64,000 bases of DNA from positions 1,302,001-1,366,000 of the forward strand of contig NZ_LR824569.1 of NCBI RefSeq assembly GCF_903969135.1, read 5' to 3'. Shown piece after piece: positions 26,118-34,859 of this stretch. The stretch comes from Chryseobacterium sp. JV274 (lineage in GTDB: Bacteria; Bacteroidota; Bacteroidia; Flavobacteriales; Weeksellaceae). The notes under the pieces were generated by a model that saw nothing but the letters and a program-made list of their open reading frames with translations, searched no databases and was not told the origin of the DNA. A program made the position numbers and the translations under genes. The first letter of the stretch is position 1; each line of letters starts with the position of its first letter.

Positions 26118-27275
26118 ATGAAAGAAAACTATTTTTTTGAAACCCAAACCATTTCATCAAAAATTAAAGCAAATATAATATCAGAATATTTTCCCAGCTA
26201 TTGTAATATCATTACAAGCAGATATCTGCCAAAACAGGTACGATATATAGATTTATTCGCAGGTCCTGGTTTTTATGAGGATGGAAATGCGTCTACACCA
26301 ATTTTAATAGGAAGACATTGTAGCAAAATTGACTTACTTAGGGAAAATGTTAAGCTAGTTTTTAATGATAACTTTTATCATGGAAGCCTAAAAATAAATT
26401 TTTATAAAGAATTCCCTACAGGAACATTCAAAAAAAAAGTTCATTTTGGGAAAAGTACAGTTGGGGAAAGTAAAGAGATAACTCAATTTTTGATACAAAA
26501 TACGCATTCAGGAAATAGAAGAAAATCAAAAAATGATTATCCATCTTTATTATTTATTGATCCTTTTGGGTACAAAGGTATTGAAACATTAGTCCTTGCA
26601 GAGTTTTTAAAAAACTGGGGTAATGAAATTTTTATTTTTGTCAATACTAAAAGAATTCATCCAGCTCTTGAAAACAACAAATTTGAAGAACTAATGAAAG
26701 ATTTATTTCCCACAACGTTTAATAATTTAAGAGCAGATAGAAGATTTAAATCAACAGTTCCAGAAAAATTGAATTTAATAATTGAGCGCTTAGGAGAAGA
26801 ATACAAAACTCATTTAGGACAAAATGTTTTTTACACAGCATTCAAATTTCAAGAAGAAGATTCAGATGCAACAAGTCATTATATACTTCATATCACAAAA
26901 GGATCAAGAGGTTATGATCTAATAAAAACAATTTATAACGACTTTGCAAACGTGGGGACGATTTTCGATGGGATTAACACATACACTTTCGACGCAAAAA
27001 AGTATGGAGCAGAAATAAACGAGCTATTTGATGATGATCAAACAAATATCGCCATACTAGTTGAAATATTACTTGAAAAATATAAAGGTAAAAAGCTAAG
27101 CAGTTATGAGCTTTTCGAAGAGCACCAAATAAGTGGGCTTTATAGTAGAAATCATTATACAAAAGCCTTACGTAAACTAGTTGAAATAAATAAAATGAAA
27201 GTTATATTTACAGATAAAGTTAATCATAGAAAATCCGTCTTAATATCAAAAAACTGCATTCTAAATTTTAATTAA
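26118..27275 (+). CDS. tcmP: Three-Cys-motif partner protein TcmP (first copy)
   Basis: A 385-residue protein of the TcmP family, named for its co-occurrence with a three-Cys-motif protein, which follows 4 nt later here. Residues 43-51 (YIDLFAGPG) resemble motif I of class I SAM methyltransferases, and 146-154 (FIDPFGYKG) resembles the DPPY-type motif, so a methyltransferase-like Rossmann fold is likely. The C-terminal part contains a possible winged-helix-like segment (LSSYELFEEHQISGLYSRNH). The family's biochemical role is not established. It is the first gene of an AT-rich three-gene cluster beside an anti-phage gene. Confidence 0.85.
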   Translation: MKENYFFETQTISSKIKANIISEYFPSYCNIITSRYLPKQVRYIDLFAGPGFYEDGNASTPILIGRHCSKIDLLRENVKLVFNDNFYHGSLKINFYKEFPTGTFKKKVHFGKSTVGESKEITQFLIQNTHSGNRRKSKNDYPSLLFIDPFGYKGIETLVLAEFLKNWGNEIFIFVNTKRIHPALENNKFEELMKDLFPTTFNNLRADRRFKSTVPEKLNLIIERLGEEYKTHLGQNVFYTAFKFQEEDSDATSHYILHITKGSRGYDLIKTIYNDFANVGTIFDGINTYTFDAKKYGAEINELFDDDQTNIAILVEILLEKYKGKKLSSYELFEEHQISGLYSRNHYTKALRKLVEINKMKVIFTDKVNHRKSVLISKNCILNFN

Positions 27276-27279
27276 TCTA

Positions 27280-27993
27280 ATGGCACAATCATCTATAGAA
27301 TGGACAGAAATGACATGGAATCCTACAACAGGGTGCACAAAAATTTCACAGGGATGCAAATTCTGCTATGCAGAGATTATGACTCGCAGGTTAAAAGCTA
27401 TGGGGCAGGAAAAATATAAGGATGGCTTTAAAATAATAAGAGAGCATCCAATAGCTTTGAATGTACCGTACTTATGGAAAAATCCTAAAATTGTTTTCGT
27501 AAATTCTATGAGCGATTTATTTCACGAAGATATTTCAGATTCATTTATCAAAGATGTCTTTAAAGTAATGAATGATAACCCTCAACACATTTTTCAAGTT
27601 CTAACAAAGAGAGCAGAACGTCTTTTTGAAATTCATTCAGAATTAATATGGACACGTAATATTTGGATGGGGGTTTCCGTAGAAAACAAAGATGTTACTC
27701 ACAGAATAGATTATCTTCAACAAATCAATGCTTGTGTAAAATTTCTCTCGTTAGAACCTTTAATTGGCCCTCTAGAAAATCTGGACCTGTTGAATATAGA
27801 TTGGGTAATCGTTGGTGGAGAAAGTGGTCATAGACCGAGGCCTATGAAAACTGAATGGGTCATTGATATTCAAAAACAATGCGAAAAATATGGTATCGCA
27901 TTTTTCTTTAAACAATGGGGTGGTAAAAATAAAAAAGCAGCTGGAAGATTATTAAATGGTAAAACTTATGATGAGATGCCAAAAAGATCATAG
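27280..27993 (+). CDS. DUF5131 / phage Gp37-Gp68 family three-Cys-motif protein
   Basis: A 237-residue protein with the DUF5131 signature: C19, C26 and C29 in a CX6CX2C arrangement (GCTKISQGCKFCYAE), resembling an Fe-S cluster site of radical SAM-like proteins. Other family blocks are FVNSMSDLFHEDI, FQVLTKRAERL, WMGVSVEN, FLSLEPLIGPL and WVIVGGESGHRPRPM, and the C-terminal FFFKQWGGKN. Members occur in phages and mobile elements; the reaction is not known. The gene is sandwiched between two TcmP homologues (gaps of 4 and 37 nt), indicating a functional three-component unit. Confidence 0.88.
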   Translation: MAQSSIEWTEMTWNPTTGCTKISQGCKFCYAEIMTRRLKAMGQEKYKDGFKIIREHPIALNVPYLWKNPKIVFVNSMSDLFHEDISDSFIKDVFKVMNDNPQHIFQVLTKRAERLFEIHSELIWTRNIWMGVSVENKDVTHRIDYLQQINACVKFLSLEPLIGPLENLDLLNIDWVIVGGESGHRPRPMKTEWVIDIQKQCEKYGIAFFFKQWGGKNKKAAGRLLNGKTYDEMPKRS

Positions 27994-28030
27994 TATTCAT
28001 TAATTAAAAAATAAATCACCTATCATTATT

Positions 28031-29155
28031 ATGTCAGCAAATAATTTTTTTAATGAACAAAAAGAGCAATCGCTCATAAAATCAACTATTGTTTCTAAAT
28101 ATTTTATTGTTTGGGCGAAAATTATTATTAATACACAGAAAAAATATCCGAGGAATGCTCAAAAAGTTGCATATATTGATCTTTTTGCTGGCCCAGGAAG
28201 ATATAAAGATGGAACAATTTCAACCCCTACAAAAATTCTAAATAGTGCAGTACAAGATGATGATCTTCGTACAAGATTAGTAACAATTTTTAATGATAAA
28301 AATGAGGATAATTCAAAAGAACTAGAAAATACAATTAATGAAATTGAAAATATTAAAACTTTAACTTATCAACCAAAAGTATGGAATGAAGAAGTAGGTC
28401 AAAACATAGTTTCAAAATTTGAAAATATGTCATTAATTCCAACTCTTTTCTTTGTTGATCCGTGGGGGTATAAAGGTTTATCATTAAGGTTAGTCAATTC
28501 TGTGGTAAAGGATTGGGGATGTGATGCTATATTCTTTTTTAACTATAATAGAATTAATATGGGTTTAAATAATAGAAATGTAAAAGCTCATATGGATGCA
28601 TTATTTGGTTCGGATAGATGTGATGAGCTACGTACTAATTTACAAAATAAGACTCCCGAGGAAAAGGAACTACTTATTATTGAAGAATTATGTAATGCCT
28701 TAAAAGAATATGGTTCTAGGTATGTTTTACCATTTAGATTTAGAGATGCAAAAGGAAAGAGAACTAGTCATCATTTAATTTTTGTAAGTAAAAATTTTAA
28801 AGGTTACGAAACCATGAAGGGAATTATGGCAAAAGAGAGCACAAGTAATGAGGAAGGTGTACCTTCGTTTGAATATGATCCTGCCGATTTCTTACCACAG
28901 CAAATGCTACTTTTTAAATTATCACGATCACTAAATACTTTAAAAGATGACATCTGCAAAAATTTTTCTGGAAAAACTATGACAATGAAGGAAGTTTATG
29001 AAAGTCATAATGTTGATACACCTTTCATTAGCAAAAATTATAAAGATGCGTTAAAGGAACTTTATGATGATAAAAAAATCACCGCCATATCAAAAACAGG
29101 TAAACCACCTAAAAAAGGAACATTTGGTGATGATATATTGGTCACTTTCAATTAG
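28031..29155 (+). CDS. Three-Cys-motif partner protein TcmP (second copy)
   Basis: A 374-residue TcmP paralogue of the gene at 26118. YIDLFAGPGRY (48-58) and FVDPWGYKG (141-149) are the SAM-methyltransferase-like motifs. The C-terminal segment (MTMKEVYESHNVDTPFISKNY) matches the corresponding segment of the first copy. The two copies are clearly diverged, so they are not a recent tandem duplication and may form a heteromer or have distinct substrates. A 150-nt gap with a shared motif separates it from the dCTP deaminase gene. Confidence 0.82.
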   Translation: MSANNFFNEQKEQSLIKSTIVSKYFIVWAKIIINTQKKYPRNAQKVAYIDLFAGPGRYKDGTISTPTKILNSAVQDDDLRTRLVTIFNDKNEDNSKELENTINEIENIKTLTYQPKVWNEEVGQNIVSKFENMSLIPTLFFVDPWGYKGLSLRLVNSVVKDWGCDAIFFFNYNRINMGLNNRNVKAHMDALFGSDRCDELRTNLQNKTPEEKELLIIEELCNALKEYGSRYVLPFRFRDAKGKRTSHHLIFVSKNFKGYETMKGIMAKESTSNEEGVPSFEYDPADFLPQQMLLFKLSRSLNTLKDDICKNFSGKTMTMKEVYESHNVDTPFISKNYKDALKELYDDKKITAISKTGKPPKKGTFGDDILVTFN

Positions 29156-29234
29156 TCATAATTGAAAATGAAATATTCTAAATTATTTCGAAAGCAAAGA
29201 CTTAAAAAAATAATAGTGATAAAAAAGAGTGTTT

Positions 29235-29250
29235 TTACGAAAATCCATAA
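29235..29250 (+). promoter_or_regulatory. Shared 16-nt motif upstream of the dCTP deaminase gene
   Basis: TTACGAAAATCCATAA differs at 2 of 16 positions from the palindromic TTACGGAAATCCGTAA upstream of the TcmP operon (26024-26039). It lies 56 nt before the ATG at 29306. It may be a common operator for both transcription units. Confidence 0.45.
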
Positions 29251-29305
29251 AACCACAAATCCATAGTTAAACAATTATTTACTAATAAATTACACAAAAC
29301 AAGAT

Positions 29306-31345
29306 ATGAGTTTAGATAATTTTTACAGTTTAAGAGAGAATTTTATAGTATTAGGTCTTACAGGAAGAACGGGAGGAGGTTGTAATGATATTGTTGATTT
29401 ACTGACAAAAGAGGAAAACCCATTCATAAATTTTGACATTCCAAATGTTAATATTAATGAAAAACAAAAAATTAAAATTTGTAGGGATTTTGTAACTAAT
29501 GATAATAATAAGTGGGTTCCATTTAAAGTGATAAAATATCAAAATGTTATCTTACTATACCTAATATCTGAATTAGCAAATGTGACAGATAATTTTAATG
29601 ATATTAAAGAAGACAAAATAATTGAAGTATTTAGTAAAATATTTGATAGCGATAAAATTAAAACACCAAGAATAGGAGAAGAAGATAAGACGAGATCAAT
29701 AATAAAAACTGACATTACACCATTTCTAGCTGCGAAAAAAGATATTTTGCAAAATTTTCAAAATATTTTTAAATTAAATGATCGAAAGGTTAATATTTAT
29801 GATATCGATAATAAATGTGGCGAAGATCCTTTAGATACTGAACAATTCAATACATTATTTTTTGGTGATTATTTTAAATTTTGTCAAGATTTTTTTTTAA
29901 TAATTGACAAAAAAGAACCATTGGCAAGACAACTTTTCTTACAAGATGCAGCAATTAATCTAAGAGGAAATGGCGGGATTTTCTTTAATAAAGTTCAAGA
30001 TTCCAAAAATATATACACAGTTGCTGAAATTATTAAACAAATAATTAAAGTTAACAAAAAGGAAGATGGTCAATCAAGGTTAATAATTGATTCCTTAAAA
30101 AACTCACTTGAAATAAATTATTTTAAAGAAAGATACTCTGGATTTTATCTAATATCATCAAACAGTGATCCAAAAATTGCCAACGAATATTTGAAAAACA
30201 AGATCGAGAATCTCAAATCATTCACGCAAGAAAAAATTAAAGATATTATAAATTCATTACAAGATCTAGATGAAACACATTATAAGATTAACGCTTTTAA
30301 AGATGGGGATTTTAATTCTCCAGATATTGAAAACTGTATTCAAAAAGCGGAATATTATGTTTTTAAACCTAATGATCAAGATTTAAATGAAAATCGATAT
30401 TACTCATTTGAATTTCAATTATTAAAATTAATTGCTTTAATACTTAAACCAGGGATCATCACTCCAAATGCTTTTGAAAGAAGTATGCAGCTAGCGTTTA
30501 GTTCAAAATATAATTCTGGTTGTATTTCGAGGCAGGTTGGTGCAATAGTTACAGATAAATTCTATTCTGTAAAAGCTGTAGGATGGAACGAGGTTCCCGA
30601 AGGTCAAACTCCATGCTCATTAAGAAGTATGACCGATTTAGTTGAAGGAAATGAAAGGAATATTTTCACTAAATATGAAAGAAATGAAGGAGATTATGAC
30701 GGTAAAACTTTTAAAGAAAAGGTGAAAGAAACTATATTAGAAAAATTTGAAGATGTTGAAAAATTTAAAGAGGATTTAAAAGGTCACAGTTGTCCCTTCT
30801 GTTTTAAAGAATATCATAATAAATTTGAAGCTAAAGATAATCAGGTTCATACTAGATCCTTACATGCAGAAGAAAATGCAATGCTACAAATTACAAAATA
30901 TGGTGGACAGCCTTTAAGAGGTGGGAATTTATTTACTACAGCATCACCATGTGAACTATGTTCCAAAAAAGCATATCAATTAGGAATTAAAAACATTTAT
31001 TACATAGATCCTTATCCCGGTATTGCAAAAACACAAATCTTAAAAAGTGGAAGTAAGAGGCCAAAATTATTTATGTTTCAAGGAGCAGTTGGAAGAGGTT
31101 ATTTCAAATTTTTTGAACCATATTTATCTATAAAAGACGAAACCAAGTTAAGATTTAAAATTACTCCTAAAATACCAGAGAAGCAAACGGCAGTACAAAT
31201 CAGAAAATTACTTGAAAAATATATTGATAAAACAGATGCTGATCTAATTCAATATTTGGATAGATATAAGGATGACCCACAAGTTGTTTCTGAATTAGTC
31301 GATCTTTTAAGAGAAGGTGTTAAAAATAAAAATGTTAAACAATAA
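29306..31345 (+). CDS. Anti-phage dCTP/dCMP deaminase (AvcD/DCD-like)
   Basis: A 679-residue two-domain protein. The N-terminus carries a glycine-rich P-loop-like motif (GLTGRTGGGCND, about 17-28) of a kinase-like domain. The C-terminal part is a zinc-dependent deoxycytidylate deaminase: SRQVGAIVTD, H520-A-E522 and PC549ELC552. This architecture matches the anti-phage deaminases (AvcD and dCTP deaminase defence proteins) that deplete dCTP during infection and so block phage DNA synthesis. Some relatives are held inactive by an RNA antitoxin encoded upstream; the short 150-nt upstream gap could hold one but none is recognised. It is the last gene of the AT-rich island and is followed by a strong terminator. 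Confidence 0.88.
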   Translation: MSLDNFYSLRENFIVLGLTGRTGGGCNDIVDLLTKEENPFINFDIPNVNINEKQKIKICRDFVTNDNNKWVPFKVIKYQNVILLYLISELANVTDNFNDIKEDKIIEVFSKIFDSDKIKTPRIGEEDKTRSIIKTDITPFLAAKKDILQNFQNIFKLNDRKVNIYDIDNKCGEDPLDTEQFNTLFFGDYFKFCQDFFLIIDKKEPLARQLFLQDAAINLRGNGGIFFNKVQDSKNIYTVAEIIKQIIKVNKKEDGQSRLIIDSLKNSLEINYFKERYSGFYLISSNSDPKIANEYLKNKIENLKSFTQEKIKDIINSLQDLDETHYKINAFKDGDFNSPDIENCIQKAEYYVFKPNDQDLNENRYYSFEFQLLKLIALILKPGIITPNAFERSMQLAFSSKYNSGCISRQVGAIVTDKFYSVKAVGWNEVPEGQTPCSLRSMTDLVEGNERNIFTKYERNEGDYDGKTFKEKVKETILEKFEDVEKFKEDLKGHSCPFCFKEYHNKFEAKDNQVHTRSLHAEENAMLQITKYGGQPLRGGNLFTTASPCELCSKKAYQLGIKNIYYIDPYPGIAKTQILKSGSKRPKLFMFQGAVGRGYFKFFEPYLSIKDETKLRFKITPKIPEKQTAVQIRKLLEKYIDKTDADLIQYLDRYKDDPQVVSELVDLLREGVKNKNVKQ

Positions 31346-31386
31346 AATCTTTTGATTTTATATTACTGGAAAAAATACTAAACGCT

Positions 31387-31416
31387 CCACACGAATCTTT
31401 CGTGTGGTTTTATTAT
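31387..31416 (+). terminator. Terminator after the dCTP deaminase gene
   Basis: CCACACGAA / TTCGTGTGG, a perfect 9-bp stem with a TCT loop, followed by TTTTATTATT, 42 nt after the stop. The rest of the gap to 31561 shows nothing recognisable. Confidence 0.85.
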
Positions 31417-31561
31417 TATAAATCAAACATTCTAGCAACAGCATAATCTAAAAATCCTTTTTCATAAGAAATAATCTATTGCACTGTTGTATCTGTAGTC
31501 AGTAAGGAGATTCTATTCAAACAAAAGCCAGTTCCATTTTCCAATATTGGAGAGAGTTGCC

Positions 31562-31569
31562 TATATTTG
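31562..31569 (+). promoter_or_regulatory. -7 element of the secreted-protein gene
   Basis: TATATTTG is an exact TAnnTTTG match, 40 nt before the ATG at 31610. No well-spaced TTG was found. Confidence 0.45.
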
Positions 31570-31609
31570 AGACTTAACGCAAATTATAGAACATCCCAAC
31601 ATTTACCAT

Positions 31610-32290
31610 ATGAAAGCAAAACTTAGCTATCTGTTTATTCTGTTATATGCTCTTGTAAGTGGTCAGGAAAAGTCTATCATTAATGACCTGCAGTTTTCTA
31701 ACTATTTCGGGCATCCCAAAACCATCACAGAGATCATCACTTATTCACCGGAGAATATCTATAAAAACATTTCCTATTATGACAAAGAGGGTTTTCTGAC
31801 AAAAATAGAATATTACAATGCTATCGGAAGCGGATCTTCTCATGAAAGGTCTATCAATAAAATCATCACCTACCATTCAAAAGACAAAGCCAAACGCTAT
31901 TTTGAAGCCTTTAATCCTGGAAATAAGAAGATAGAAACTACAGGCTATTTTGAAAAAGTTTCGGATTCTCTGTACAAAAGAGTTTCAAATGATTCTGCTC
32001 ACAATATATCCCTTAGCAAGCTATTTTATTTCGACAAAAATAGCCGTCTTATAAAAACAGAAGAAACCGGAAATTTCTTTGAAACCCCAGTTAACAGCAC
32101 TATTTTCTACACCTACATCAATGAAATGAGACGCGAAACCCTTCTTGAAGATAGCACTAAGCAAAAAAAATCTAAGCTCATTTATAAGAATGTAAAACTT
32201 GATCCGCAAGCCAACTCCATTTATGAAGAATTAGTAGATGATCAGGGAGCAATACAACAAAAAATAGAAAGAGTATTTGAATATTATTAA
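31610..32290 (+). CDS. Secreted protein with RHS/YD-like repetitive strands, function unknown
   Basis: A 226-residue exported protein (signal peptide MKAKLSYLFILLYALVSGQ). The mature part alternates short beta-strand phrases with Tyr-Asp or Tyr-Tyr turns (ISYYDKEGFLTKIEYYN, LFYFDKNSRLIKTEE, RVFEYY), like the antiparallel-sheet secreted proteins common in Chryseobacterium. No catalytic motif is seen. It is monocistronic and its 3' side holds an unusual hairpin-rich region. Confidence 0.65.
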   Translation: MKAKLSYLFILLYALVSGQEKSIINDLQFSNYFGHPKTITEIITYSPENIYKNISYYDKEGFLTKIEYYNAIGSGSSHERSINKIITYHSKDKAKRYFEAFNPGNKKIETTGYFEKVSDSLYKRVSNDSAHNISLSKLFYFDKNSRLIKTEETGNFFETPVNSTIFYTYINEMRRETLLEDSTKQKKSKLIYKNVKLDPQANSIYEELVDDQGAIQQKIERVFEYY

Positions 32291-32327
32291 CCAGATTGGT
32301 TCAGCGTTTTCATAAACCTCTTATACC

Positions 32328-32666
32328 CCCTTAAAAATTAATCGGCAACACTTACTCAAGTGTCTGGAACCACTTACAGAAATAGCTTCAGCTTCTTCCC
32401 TAGTCGTTCTGACCACTTAAAGAACTGTCTACTGACACTTAGATAAGTGTATATTGACAATGATATAAGTATGTCCTGAAACCTACAAACTACCTCCAGA
32501 CCGTTATCTAAGGGGCTCTACCCACTTATCATACCCTCTCCAGGGACTTCCGAACTGCCTTTACCCCCTTGAGTAAGGGGGTAAAGGGTGTTACATAAGG
32601 GGCTCGAGACCTTTATCAGATAGGGTCTAGCCCCTTATCATACTGCCTCGAGGGACTTCTGAAGGG
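32328..32666. repeat. Hairpin-rich degenerate repeat region, non-coding
   Basis: This part of a 534-nt gap contains several short inverted repeats: ACACTTACTCAAGTGT (about 32348), ACACTTAGATAAGTGT (about 32435), and a perfect 13-bp hairpin CCTTTACCCCCTT-GAGT-AAGGGGGTAAAGG in halves (32558-32570, 32575-32587). It also holds imperfect direct repeats of about 40 nt (from 32517 and 32626) sharing CTTATCATAC and GGGACTTC, and two copies of TAAGGGGCTC. No reading frame of note crosses it. It may be a structured RNA or a recombination-generated repeat cluster. Confidence 0.6.
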
Positions 32667-32678
32667 GGTAAAGATTAT

Positions 32679-32721
32679 AAAACCACAAACATCTGTGAAA
32701 ATCTGTGAGAACTGTGGTTTT
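32679..32721. repeat. Intergenic palindromic element (copy 1)
   Basis: AAAACCACA / TGTGGTTTT arms flank a short core. Read on the minus strand it contains GATTTTCACAGATG close to a TGTGGT arm, and the same arrangement is found at 48762-48797. It lies just beyond the 3' end of an AraC gene. The remaining 32722-32824 holds only a short startless frame (TDKGFANERQTEIEEFIY), which may be a gene remnant. Confidence 0.5.
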
Positions 32722-32824
32722 GTAAAAACCGGTACAGATAAAGGCTTTGCCAATGAGAGACAAACCGAGATCGAGGAATTTATTTACAGACTCGATCATT
32801 AATGCAGCCTATGTACCGCAAAGG

Positions 32825-33745
32825 TTAATTGAAAGACTTCCTGAATTCTAATGGAGAAAGTTTGGTTTTGGTTTTAAATAAACTACTGAACGACTGGGAA
32901 TGCTCAAACCCCAGTGCATACGCTACTTCACTCACAGACAGATTGGTGGTGGAAAGCATTTCTTTGGCTTGGCTGATTAGCTTATCATGAATATGCTGCT
33001 GGGTACTCTGCCCCGTTAAGGAACGCAGCATATCACTTAAATAGCTGGGTGAAAGATGGAGGTTTTCTGCAAAATAACTCACCGTAGGTATTCCTTTATT
33101 AAGAGACATTTCATCTTTAAAATATCCATCCAGCAAATCTTCAAATTTTTGCAAAAGAGTGCTGCTGGTTGCTTTACGGGTGATAAACTGGCGCTTATAA
33201 AAACGGTTGGCATAGTTCAGAAGCAGTTCTATCTGAGAGATCATTACATCATGGCTGAAGTCATCAATACGGCTGTTGAGTTCAGATTCAATAAAATTGA
33301 AAATAGAAAGAACCGTATTCTTCTCTTCTTCAGAAAGGTGCAGCGTTTCTTTTGTGGAATAGGAGAAAAAACCATATTGCCTGATCTTCCTGGCGATGGG
33401 ATATCCTAAAAAGAAATCAGGATGAATGAGCAGAGAATATTGTGAGCACACCGTATCACTGTTCCCGTTCCCTCCTATCACCTGGCCGGGTGCTGCAAAG
33501 AGCAGTCCGCCTTCATTAAAATCGTAGTAGCCCTGTCCGTATTCTATTCTGCCTTCCAGTTTGGGTTTATAGGAGATCTTATAGAAACTCAGAACATGTT
33601 TTTGAGACAATTTATCAGTAGCGACCAGATTATGTGCCCCATTCATTAAGCTAATGAGAGGATGCTTCGGTTTTGGCAGTCCGAAAAACTGGCTGGCATC
33701 TGATAACGATTCAAATTTGAATGGAGTTTGATCTGTCTTTTTCAT
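32825..33745 (-). CDS. AraC-family transcriptional regulator
   Basis: A 306-residue regulator: an N-terminal cupin-like ligand domain (YGQGYYDFNEGGLLFAAPGQ) and a C-terminal AraC domain with two helix-turn-helices (VSYFAENLHLSPSYLSDML and VSEVAYALGFEHSQSFSSLF). It resembles the regulator at 47817-48737 in both halves (shared ISxxxxKxK and TGQSTQQ*IHDKLI-type blocks), so the two are paralogues. It lies 61 nt downstream of an SDR gene on the same strand, with a terminator between them, and probably regulates that gene. Confidence 0.88.
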   Translation of the reverse strand: MKKTDQTPFKFESLSDASQFFGLPKPKHPLISLMNGAHNLVATDKLSQKHVLSFYKISYKPKLEGRIEYGQGYYDFNEGGLLFAAPGQVIGGNGNSDTVCSQYSLLIHPDFFLGYPIARKIRQYGFFSYSTKETLHLSEEEKNTVLSIFNFIESELNSRIDDFSHDVMISQIELLLNYANRFYKRQFITRKATSSTLLQKFEDLLDGYFKDEMSLNKGIPTVSYFAENLHLSPSYLSDMLRSLTGQSTQQHIHDKLISQAKEMLSTTNLSVSEVAYALGFEHSQSFSSLFKTKTKLSPLEFRKSFN

Positions 33746-33765
33746 AAATGGTATTTTAAAGGTAC

Positions 33766-33795
33766 GAAAAACCGGCTATAATTTTATAACCGGTT
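33766..33795 (-). terminator. Terminator after the SDR gene
   Basis: On the minus strand AACCGG-TATAA / TTATA-CCGGTT pair around a short loop with one mismatch, followed by TTTTCG. It lies between the SDR stop (33807) and the AraC start (33745). Confidence 0.6.
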
Positions 33796-33806
33796 GTTAC
33801 AGTTTA

Positions 33807-34637
33807 TTATGATCCCTGCGCGGCACTGGAAACTTCATCCCAGGCTTCCCAAAGATTGATTCTTTCTGCATATACAGACTTCACCAAAGGAAGGTTATGG
33901 CTTCCCAGATGAAAACGCAACGGTGGATTTTCAGCATCTACCACTTTGAAGAGTGCTTCTGGTGTCGCTGTAGGATCTCCTTTCTCATAAGACTGAATGG
34001 TCTTTATAAATTCTGTCTTAAAGTCATTGTACACCTCCATATTCTGGGAAAATTTCAGGGAATCCTGACTTCCGAATTCTGTAGCATAGGCCCCAGGTTC
34101 TATAATAGTCACTTTAATCCCGAATTGTTTGATCTCTTCCGCAAGACTCTCATGGATGGCTTCAAAAGCCCATTTGGAAGAACTGTAATACCCAATGACA
34201 GGCAATGTAACGTGTCCGAGATTGCTTGATGTCCCCAGAATATGCCCGTATCCCTGTTCTCTCATGATCGGCAACGCTGCCTGAATGACACTTACAGGAC
34301 CTAAAATATTGGTTTCATATAAAGCACGGATTTCATCCGCACCTGCCTCTTCTATGGTTCCTACCAGCGAATATCCGGCATTATTCAGTACTATATCCAG
34401 TTTTCCGAAATGCTGATGGGCTTTATATACGGCTTCTTTTACCTGCTCAGGATGGGTAACATCCAGTGCTAAAGTAAGTACATTATCACCGTATTTCTCC
34501 TTAAAATCGGCGATGCTTTCCAGTTTTCTTGCAGTAGCTACCACTTTGTCACCACGTTCCAACGCTGCTTCAGTCCAGATGCGCCCGAACCCTCTTGATG
34601 CTCCGGTTATAAACCAGATTCTATTTTGTTGTATCAT
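33807..34637 (-). CDS. Classical short-chain dehydrogenase/reductase
   Basis: A 276-residue NAD(P)-dependent oxidoreductase: cofactor motif TGASRGFGR, NNAGYS, and catalytic YYSSSK (Tyr-x-x-x-Lys) with the upstream serine in SSNLGHVTLP. The SRGFGR type with an Arg after the cofactor glycine favours NADP(H). The substrate is unknown. It is leftward, upstream of an AraC regulator, with an exact -7 element (34663-34670). Confidence 0.88.
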   Translation of the reverse strand: MIQQNRIWFITGASRGFGRIWTEAALERGDKVVATARKLESIADFKEKYGDNVLTLALDVTHPEQVKEAVYKAHQHFGKLDIVLNNAGYSLVGTIEEAGADEIRALYETNILGPVSVIQAALPIMREQGYGHILGTSSNLGHVTLPVIGYYSSSKWAFEAIHESLAEEIKQFGIKVTIIEPGAYATEFGSQDSLKFSQNMEVYNDFKTEFIKTIQSYEKGDPTATPEALFKVVDAENPPLRFHLGSHNLPLVKSVYAERINLWEAWDEVSSAAQGS

Positions 34638-34662
34638 AATTTTAAATGTTTTATTGACAAAG

Positions 34663-34670
34663 CAAAATTA
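34663..34670 (-). promoter_or_regulatory. -7 element of the SDR gene
   Basis: On the minus strand the sequence reads TAATTTTG, an exact TAnnTTTG match, 25 nt before the ATG at 34637. No clear TTG at the expected distance. Confidence 0.45.
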
Positions 34671-34859
34671 TAAAGCCTGTTTCCTGAAATTGTAGTCTAA
34701 TCGCAGAGCTTTGTAGGCGAATTGAGGATCTTTAATTTTTAAATAAAACCATAAGAGCTTTAAATACTTAAGTGAGTTTTGGAGGGCAGAAACATCATAC
34801 TATGTAATATTCTTACCCATAAGGTTGTTTTATGAATGACTAACCCACAAAGGCTCATC

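Noticed and set aside
32328..32666. A CRISPR array
   Set aside because: The repeats are imperfect, of unequal length and spacing, and no regular spacers occur; no cas gene is in the window.
32722..32824. A small gene ending in a plausible tail (TDKGFANERQTEIEEFIY)
   Set aside because: The frame has no start codon and only about 25 codons; at most a gene remnant.
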